From Perognathus longimembris pacificus (Eukaryota > Chordata > Mammalia > Rodentia > Heteromyidae): a stretch of DNA of 64,000 nucleotides. Position numbers and translations under genes: made by a program. The first letter of the stretch is position 1. Each line of letters starts with the position of its first letter. The DNA is taken from NCBI RefSeq assembly GCF_023159225.1, contig NC_063172.1:36956832-37020831 (forward strand), read 5' to 3'. A model generated the notes under the pieces. That model made no database searches. It was not told where the DNA came from and worked only from the letters and a program-made list of their open reading frames with translations. Positions 54,919-64,000 of this stretch are shown one piece after another.

Positions 54919-55752
54919 TTGTGTAGAAATATGTTGAATAAATAAAAATGTGGGAACCTAGTAAGTGGAGGTATATAGTAGAAGGACCAGAGGAGGCTTT
55001 TGACAAAAGCCACAAATCCACACTTCCGTGACAGTGGCCATCTTAAATATATGTGAATTTGTTAGTGCTAGACTTTTTACTACATAGTTTGGGGCAAGTC
55101 TTAGAAATTTAAAAATTACCTGGCAATTACAATCTTTATTTTAAGAGAATGTTATTGTATTGTTTTTAGGAATTTTTCCAATTAAAAGCAACACACCTCC
55201 CCCCACCTTTTTTTTTTTTAACCAAGCACTGGAAGACACTAAACAGAAACTTAAGATCTTTTCCATTACACAACACTCAGATCTCAAGAGACAACCATAA
55301 CCATTATAATAAGCACATCAGGAAACTGACCACTTGTCCAAAAGCTTTTCCACTGAACCAACTCCCAAAAGTTTGCTCACTCCCTAGTTACTTAGTATTT
55401 GCTTTCTGAAATATCACATAATATAGTTACAAAAATACCCTTTTTTATGTATTCTAAATCCGAGTATCATGCCAACAGATGATCTTATAGGTCACAATAA
55501 TAACACTACAAAGCACATGACATTGATATTTTAAAAAATGTATCTTGATACAAACAATGAGCTACAAATCCCATTAACTTAATCAGAACATATTCCATCT
55601 AAATTATGTTTGTGAAAAGCCATTTTCCTTGAGGAAATATTTTTAAAATTGTTTGTGATACACAGGGATACTTAGATATCTACAAATTCAGATAAAACTA
55701 AAATAGGTAATGGCCAATGAATAGTTAAAATATAGTTATAAATAAGGATATA
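54919..55752. other. Unique DNA
   Basis: Nothing recognised. Confidence 0.4.
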
Positions 55753-55754
55753 TT

Positions 55755-56950
<1,196 letters not shown>

Positions 56951-58449
56951 AATGCTGCCTGTAATCTTTTCAGATCATTGGGGAAGTTAGGTTCTCAGGT
57001 CTCCTAGAACAAATTACCTTTTGCTTATTAAATGTAGAGGTTACATTTATTTTAAAAAAGCATATATTATGTAAAATTACCACATATTGAATCTAAACCT
57101 TTTGATTAATGACTTTACCTGTTGTGATTAGCAAAATGGGTGAGCTTTTGCAAATTCACAAAATCCTATCTTTGAAAACTGACAATAAAAACTTTTGTAA
57201 TGCTTCTATTACAGTTAATATAAATAAATTTATCAGATCATCCCATATTTTTTATTATTTTCTATTCATGTTGTAATCTTGGCTAATATTTAAAAAATGT
57301 GCAACTTTTTATGGTTCATACAAAGTAGAAGACCTCATTTTTGTTTCCAAAACAAAGCTTTTGAAAGTTTGCTTCATTTTTAGAATAGGTAGATCCAGGC
57401 AAAGTACTAGGTCAGGTGAATTTTGACAATCTGAGCAATTCTGATTTCAGAGAAGATAAGGTCTGTCTGTGCATGACAGAAAACAAAACCCTTAAAATGA
57501 CATAAGTGGGTTGTTTAGAAGACTGTGCCAGTACTTGAAAAGAAGTTCTTAATTTCAACTTCGTTTCAAAGGAAGGATTTAAAGGAAGCACTTGGCTGTC
57601 AGTGAATCTGGCTCCTGTGACCCTTTGTTTTCAATACTTCATTATATCTGCATGCCTCTTTGGACAAACTATACATAAGAGGAAGATAATTAAGGCTAAG
57701 ATATCCAACATCATTTGCAAGCATCTCATAGGAATGCTGCTATTGTTAGAAAAATAAAAGCATAAGTAGATCTTTCAGAAAAGCTATTTAGACAGTTCTC
57801 CTTAACTTGTTAATAGGAAGAATGACAATGGTCTAAGTGATGAAATTGTATTTTCAATCTGGATCGTTACAGATTTGCTAAGTATAAGACTTAAAGTTTC
57901 AGACCAATAATTTGTGACTTTGGGTCTATCTAAACTGAGCTTGTGATCTCAGGAGGGAATAGATGAAATCAAATAAAATAAAAGTAAATGTGGAAAGTCA
58001 AAGAAACATATTGGACCATATACAAATATAGGACACTTTACTAGCTGTACCGTCACCACTCACTTGGGTTGAAGAGTTGAATTAAAGTTGATGAGAGTGA
58101 TAATGATGTTGCTGTTTTTATATTGGGAGGAGATAAAGGGAGGATATATATCAGCTTTCCTAGAAAGGAGTACTGTTTGCCAAACTAAAATTTGGAGTAT
58201 GTTTTGAAAATTCATTTTCTGATGATTTTAGATTCGTATTTCTGATTACTCAGTCACTGTCTTGTAATTTTCAGTATACTTAGACAGATGATAAGGCTTT
58301 AGGGGTATTGTGCTTGTAGGGGAGTTTGTTAAGAATGAGTCCTGAATACCATGTTATATTCTCAATTACTTAACATAAACATCTAATATTATTGGAATTG
58401 TTACTGCAATCCTCATGGATACAATTTCTGTCATTCTTTGGTATCGCTT
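56951..58449. other. Unique AT-rich DNA
   Basis: No gene or clear repeat recognised in 1.5 kb. Confidence 0.45.
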
Positions 58450-58454
58450 TTTGT

Positions 58455-58760
58455 TAATTTCCTTTCCTTTCCTTTCTTTTTTTTTGGTTTAGTTTTAGAA
58501 TATGTTTGTTTTTGTGGGCAAAATATGTCTTTTGAAGATAGCTAATGAATGGGTCTTGCTTTTGATTTAACTAGTGTATCTATGTTGTTTAATTGAAGAG
58601 TTAAGTCCATTAATATTGAGACCAAGAAGTGTTTGGTAGTTCATGCTATGTTATACCGTTTTAATGGCTGTGTCTCATCTTTTCTTACTATATTTATCCG
58701 ACTTTCTGGTAAGGGGTCTTTTCTCTGCCAACATTGGATTCTTATTGATTTTCTCTATGG
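58455..58760 (-). mobile_element. L1 ORF2 fragment (endonuclease-RT linker region)
   Basis: AATGGGTCTTGCTTTTGATT, TTTAATTGAAGAGTTAAGTC, CATTAATATTGAGACCAAGA, AGTGTTTGGTAGTTCATGC resemble the reverse complement of the rodent L1 region '…ggtctt … ttgagtccattgatattgagagat … gtggttgttcattcc…'. No open frame remains. Confidence 0.5.
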
Positions 58761-59990
58761 AGGACATCTTCAAGTCTCTTCTGTAGTGTGGCCTGGCATC
58801 CTAGGCATGGAGTGAGTTATGGGGAATCTGAGCATACCTTCACTTTGCTCCCATTGAGGTCCAGACTGCGTCACTCACCCACTGTGGATGTCAGTATGGC
58901 CACCTTTCTGGATTCCTCTGGTGAAACAGCTATTTTGTGTGGTGGAGTGGCATATGTGGCAGGTGGGGAGTTTCTTTGTTAATGCTTCTCTGAGGCCCTC
59001 AGGAGATGGCTGCTGGTGTCCATGCTGCTTGGTCAGATCTGACTTTTTCCAAACCTCCAATCTCAATCTTGCAATTTTGTTTGGTTCCATGAGTGTGGAA
59101 CAAATAATTAAATAAAATTTAGGTAATTTATAAAGAGCAACAAAGGAAGATAAAAATGCTGAGGATTTGAGTCTGTTGCTGCTGCAGCAATACTCCAGCA
59201 GCACTGGCTTTTTCTCTATATTTAGAAGTCTGAAATTCAATAATTCTTGATTTGTACTAGACATTGCCTTCTTATACTCTGCCTGCACTCCTTACTGAAA
59301 CTGAATTTTCCTGTTTAAGTTTTATATATCCAACTGGTGAGAGGAGACCAAATAGCCTCTGTCAGCAATCCTCCATTTTCTTCTTTGAAGATTTTTTTGT
59401 TAAAGTTTAATTTCTTTTTGTATTCCTCAAAACTTTATTGCTATATAAGAGAAATTTATTCAATAGAAGAGAAATGGTCATGTATTTCATGCTTATCTTG
59501 ATTCCTTCACTTATGCTACATAACAGAAACTTGTTTAGAATGACTTAGAGAATAGAATTAAAAAAGAATCTCCTTGAAATGCCAGCAAATTCAGAAGTAT
59601 ATGACACAGAACTTTGTAACATTCTAGGAAAGTAATCTACTTTCAAGGCTTTATCTGATTCTGAGTCTTCTGTCCTTGCCACTTAGTGAATATGTATTGT
59701 GGTACATTATATACATCTATGGAAATGTCATGATGAAACTCCTTACTATGTGCAATTTCATATATTTCAATAATAATGGCAACAATTATAGAGTACAGTG
59801 ATACAGGAATCCTTGTCATAACAATTTGAATTATAGCTTACTTCGGCTACTTGTCATATTTCTGAGTTTTGGGAGCCTGAATTTCCCCCTAATATCTTCA
59901 TGTGAGATACTGTTTGTCAGTAGTGTACTTAGTGATTTTATTTCAGTGATTTGATGCATAATAGTTTTTACTGCCTAAGTACTGATGGAA
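58761..59990. other. Unassigned, locally GC-richer DNA
   Basis: 58761-59100 is richer in G+C than its surroundings and carries a 137-codon open frame on the minus strand (58875-59288). No domain is recognisable. It may be the unrecognised 5' side of the neighbouring L1 fragment, an LTR, or unique DNA. Confidence 0.35.
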
Positions 59991-59994
59991 CTCT

Positions 59995-60435
59995 GCTTTG
60001 TTCTCCTAATTCTGTGCTCCATTGCCATGGTCCATTGACTACCCTTTCCCCAAGGGATCTTCCCAAAATTCTTCAGCCCAGTGTCCAGCCCAGAATTCTC
60101 ACCCCCAAGTGATAGGTGCTTGAATTCCTGGAAGCAGATGGAGCAGGTGATTTAAACAGTAGGTTCCCAGACCTACCAGACCTGCACCATAAACCTGCCA
60201 AACTCTTTCTGGGACCGTGTCTTCCACTCTTTGAACACTCAAGCTCTCTGTGACTCTGTCCTCCTACCATTACTCTACATAAGCCCTCCATTACCCCATG
60301 CCTCATGTCTCCTGACTCTCCTCAGGTCACCATAGTGTCCCATTTCAACTTTCCATTAAAGCTGATCTGGTCTACTGAGGTCATTTCCTGCTCTTCTTTA
60401 TTCCAATATCCTTGTAACTTGGTTTCCTAACAAAT
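59995..60435 (+). mobile_element. Possible solo LTR (weak)
   Basis: A C-rich, U3-like stretch is followed by CCATTAAAGCTGATCTGG (an ATTAAA poly(A)-like signal) and a T/C-rich segment, ending near GGTTTCCTAACAAATACA. The layout is reminiscent of an LTR, but no TG…CA ends with flanking duplication were confirmed. Could equally be unique DNA. Confidence 0.25.
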
Positions 60436-61920
60436 ACAATAAAAATGCGTTAATAATATTCTAGAAAAATGTCATGAGACAATGAGCACAATGAATTGGA
60501 CATTGGTTATATTGACTTGGAATTCAAATTTTATAAATCTGTTGAGTTTCTAAGCAACCTATTAGATACCACAATTCCTCATGTATTAAAGAGCATCTCT
60601 GTCAGCTTATTAATATAATAGGATAGATTCACTGAATACAACATTGTTGTTTATAAATACTGTGTATCTTTTTCCCTTCTTTTAATGTCTGCCATTGAGT
60701 TTGTTCAACCAAGTCAAGCACAAAATTTAGAAACCTCTTAAACGAAATATTAGAGATGCCTGATGATAGTTTTAGTAATTCAGTACTTGGAAAGTGAAGA
60801 TATTTGGAAAAATAATTTGTTTATATAAGCCTCCTGGACTTTGGTTTCAATATAACTCTTATCGTATTTTGGATAGGTTAATTTTTGTACTTTAAATCTG
60901 ACTTCCATTAGTTATGTCTTTCCTAAGATTCTAAACATACTTTTTAATCTCACAACAATTTGACTGAATAAAATGCATCATTTTTGTTGTTGATCACCAT
61001 GAACAAAGATTTGTCAAATTGTAGCTATTACCCTGCCCATTTCCTCTTATAATTTAACATGATTCCTCAGATATAATCAGCAACAACTATTAAGCTAATA
61101 GTTGAATTTGGATATTTCAATGAATTAAAGTAAAAAATCAATCCCTAGTTCTTGTATTAAGCACTTTTGTAAACCACTTATTTAAAATTTTAGTTGAATG
61201 TTCTTTCTGAATGTTAGTATAGTATTCACATGTGAGAATTCACCAGATCCTATAAAAGCTCATAAATTAATACATTACATAAAATCAAAACAGCAGATTT
61301 TAGAGAAGCAGATTTTAGAAATGTTTTTATAATATTGATGGCAATTGTGAACTTTAAGATGAAAAGCTAATTTTTTCCTCGAAACACTTAGTAAGAAATG
61401 GACTCAAAACACCCTATTGTGATGACATTTTGGAAGTGAATTCTTATAAACAAACTCATATCTCTGAAAATTTATATATTCTCACAGAGAATATAATATG
61501 TTCAGTTACAAGGATACCTTTTCTCTCATTAAGTATGACTTAGTTTGGTTAAGAAAATAAAAATCAAACTAAGCTCTTTAAGTTTTTGAACCCTGTACAA
61601 TGTTATTAAATGAAAAGTCCAGTAAAACATTTACAAATTATGAAATCTGAAAGTAAATATGGAGATCCATAAGTAGAAAATGGGATCTTTATAGAAATGT
61701 ATAAATGACTGACTTAACTTCAATTGCACCAGGTAAGAGGACTATACACATAGGAATTATTTAGGAAACATTTATTTCTAATATTCCTTTAAGAAATGTA
61801 CATAATTTGATAGCCAATAAAATTATAAGTGGAAAAAAATAAATTCTATACTTCCAGGCATTTTTATTTGTCAGAATAGCTCATTGATATGTTTAGTTCA
61901 TTAGTTCATAAAACATATTT
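60436..61920. other. Unique AT-rich DNA
   Basis: Nothing recognised. Confidence 0.45.
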
Positions 61921-61921
61921 T

Positions 61922-62146
61922 TTGGTACCAGTCCTAGAGCTTGAATTCAGGGATTGGGCATAGTCCCTTAGCTTTTTGGTTCAAGGTTAGCACTCTATCG
62001 CTTGGGCCACAGCTCTGCTTCTGGCTTTTTGGTGGTTAATTTGAGATAAGCATCTCATGGACTTTCCTGTTTGGACTGGCCTTAAGCTGCAGCTCTTATA
62101 TCTCAACTTCCTCAGTAGGTACGATTATAGGGCTGAGCATTGCCCC
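61922..62146 (-). mobile_element. Older B1+ID-type dimeric SINE
   Basis: GGTACCAGTCCTAGAGCTTG, GGCATAGTCCCTTAGC, TCAAGGTTAGCACTCTATCG, GGGCCACAGCTC, TTTGAGATAAGCATCTCATG, GACTTTCCTG, TATCTCAACTTCCTCAGTAG. Confidence 0.78.
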
Positions 62147-62365
62147 TACTCTCAACCCTCACTGCCCACCATCTGTTTTCCTGATTTCTTGGCAACACAT
62201 TTTAAATAAATTTTAAGTATACTGGAAATTACCCAGTGATTTATTCCTCTTTATATTCATATTGATACAGTTGTTGAGAAACTAGACTTTTGAATTTGGA
62301 ATCCTCCATCTCTATTTTGAATCAACCTATGAAAATCCATAAGTAAAATGGATTTTTATTTATTT

Positions 62366-62580
62366 TTTGTGGTTACCCTGGGATTTGTACTCAGGGCCTG
62401 AACACTGTTACTGAGTTTTTATTTTTTCTTTTACCACCAAGTCACATATCTGCTTCTGTCATTTTGGTGGTTAAGTGGAAATATGAGTGTCATAGACTTT
62501 TCTGTCAAAGATGGCTTAGAATCATAATCCTCAGATCTCAGACTCCTGAATAGGTAGCTCATGGGTGTAAGACCAGGCTT
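62366..62580 (-). mobile_element. Older B1+ID-type dimeric SINE
   Basis: GGTTACCCTGGGATTTG, TACTCAGGGCCTGAACACTG, a degraded right monomer, TTAAGTGGAAATATGAGTGT, CATAGACTTTTCTGTC, CAGATCTCAGACTCCTGAAT, AGGTAGCTCATGGG. Confidence 0.75.
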
Positions 62581-63487
62581 CCTGCCTGAAAAGTAGATTT
62601 GTAAGACTTAGCTTCATTGTTTTCAACTTTCTAGGTCATGAACATGACCATTAAAGTTTATTCATTATAATGTCTTAAACAGGATGGTAAAGCATTATAT
62701 GTGGCCTTAGAGCCCTTTCCCTTTTACTATAGACTTATTTCAATAGCATGCTTTTCTCTTTTGTACAGTGGTCATTGTTTATTTTATTATTCTGCTCTGT
62801 AACTGGAATATTTTTCAATGAAAATGAACTTTTTAAAAATGGGACATAGAATATTTTACTCTAAGTGTAATAGAATATTAGATTCAATAATCTATATGGG
62901 ATGAACTATTACAACATTTCTCTTCATGACTAAGCGACTTGTAAGTTATTTTCTCATTTGTAAAGATAGATACTAAAATCCATCATGAATTCTTTAGAAA
63001 CTTACCTTCTGCAGAAACACATTATTCATACTTTACCTTTATGAGATAATTTACGAATGAGTTATTTATATATTTATTTGAAGGTGGATGTAGTCTAAAA
63101 CCAGCATAATTGGAGAAGATCAAATCATGATTGATGTCCCACCTAAAATATGATTCAGTCATTCAGAGTGATTTAATTTAGGAAATTCTTTCTCTGCTTA
63201 CTAAGCTGATCAGTATTCATTACTATGTAATCACTAATGTAATAGGTTGAGATGAAAATAACCTCTGCCAGCAGGTGTTCTGAAAAATAAAAAATCTTAT
63301 CTCTGTAACATAAAAAGTAAGATGTCATATTTCAGTGTCACTTTTCAGAAAGTTTCTTCTAATTTTCCAAAAACCACTTAGACACCACCAGTGCATCATG
63401 CCACATCACTGTTGTAGTTAGAAGATAATTTGTTTTTGGAGATTCTGACTGATTAGAGATTCAGATGACTTATTTCCATTTCCAGGT
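62581..63487. other. Unique AT-rich DNA
   Basis: Nothing recognised. Confidence 0.4.
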
Positions 63488-64000
63488 GTTAAGAAAGAGG
63501 TTCAAAGGCAGGGATGTCCACTCTCTCCCCTGCTCTTCAACATAGTACTAGAATTCCTAGCCAGAGCAATCAAGCAAGAAGAAAATATAAAGGGGATCCA
63601 AGTAGGTAAAGATGAAGTTAAACTTTCTCTCTTCGCAGATGACATGATCCTATACCTAAAGAATCTCATAGACTTTACCCCCAAGCTACCAGAGCTGATC
63701 CAAAACTTTGGCAAAGTTGCAGGATATAAAATAAACCTTCAAAAATCAACGGCCTTTCTCTATGCTAACGACCCGAAGACCGAGGCTTATATCAGGAAAT
63801 CAACTCCCTTTGCAATAGCCCCCCAAAACATAAAATACCTAGGAATAACCTTAGCCAAAGAAGTGAAAGACCTTTTTGAAGAGAACTTTAAAACCTTGAA
63901 AAACGAAATTAAGTCAGAACTAAGGAAATGGAAAAACCTCCCATGCTCCTGGATTGGGAGGATTAATATAATCAAGATGACAATATTCCAAAGGCTATCT
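63488..64000 (+). mobile_element. Young-looking L1 ORF2 fragment, RT domain, runs off the window
   Basis: L1 ORF2p carries endonuclease and reverse transcriptase and copies L1 and SINE RNA into DNA at nicked targets. This copy is 5'-truncated inside the RT domain: similarity starts at about 63488-63506 and continues to the last base. From 63506 the frame is open for 165 codons without a stop. It shows [12 protein letters not shown], the catalytic motif LFADD (Phe-Ala-Asp-Asp at 63632-63643), [12 protein letters not shown] and [15 protein letters not shown], all in ORF2 order. The start is an insertion breakpoint and not a translation start. The open frame and intact FADD set it apart from the other, broken L1s here. 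The element must continue to the right; the 3' end and target-site duplication are outside the window. It lacks the endonuclease, so it cannot move by itself. Confidence 0.93.

Overview
This is a eukaryotic, AT-rich, repeat-dominated stretch of a mammalian genome with no intact host protein-coding gene that I can support. Nothing looks prokaryotic, viral (apart from one or two decayed LTR-like remnants) or CRISPR-like. The best taxonomic clue is a family of about eleven dimeric SINEs. Their left half is an ID-like, tRNA-Ala-type monomer with a 'CTAGTGGCAAGAGTG' core, and their right half begins 'GCTGTGGCTCAAGTGGCAGAGTG'. This matches the published description of IDL-Geo, a SINE reported only from geomyoid rodents (kangaroo rats, pocket mice, pocket gophers). 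I infer a heteromyid or geomyid rodent; the species cannot be read from the sequence.

Layout. 1-3 kb: unique DNA, one IDL-Geo and a MIR. 3.0-4.1 kb: an L1 3' end with a 5' inversion, itself hit by an IDL-Geo. 4.1-10.5 kb: mostly unique AT-rich DNA with old B1-type dimeric SINEs. 10.57-12.58 kb: an inverted ('twin-primed') L1 with a 9-bp target-site duplication (TSD). 12.6-18.8 kb: unique DNA with a few SINEs. 18.84-21.87 kb: an L1 interrupted by a second, twin-primed L1 with a 16-bp TSD. 22-31.6 kb: dense SINEs, microsatellites, an L1 3' end and a MaLR-like LTR. 31.6-41 kb: mostly unique, with MIRs and a possible regulatory patch. 41.4-44.4 kb: SINEs, a CCT tract, two adjacent L1 3' ends and a long ancient L1. 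44.4-54.5 kb: unique DNA, SINEs and a Tigger/MER2-like fossil. 54.5-54.9 kb: a tandem duplication. 55.75-56.95 kb: a full-length processed pseudogene of HMGN2. 57-63.5 kb: unique DNA and fossils. From 63.49 kb to the end: the start of a young-looking 5'-truncated L1 ORF2 that stays open to the last base.

No genes act together here. The history is one of retrotransposition: L1 machinery inserted L1 copies, SINEs and one host mRNA (HMGN2), and several microsatellites sit next to retroelement ends. I found no convincing new biological system. The points most worth checking are a 62-bp tailless ID-like insertion with an internal 23-bp duplication, the nested twin-primed L1, the shared right half of the two SINE families, and the young L1 at the right edge.
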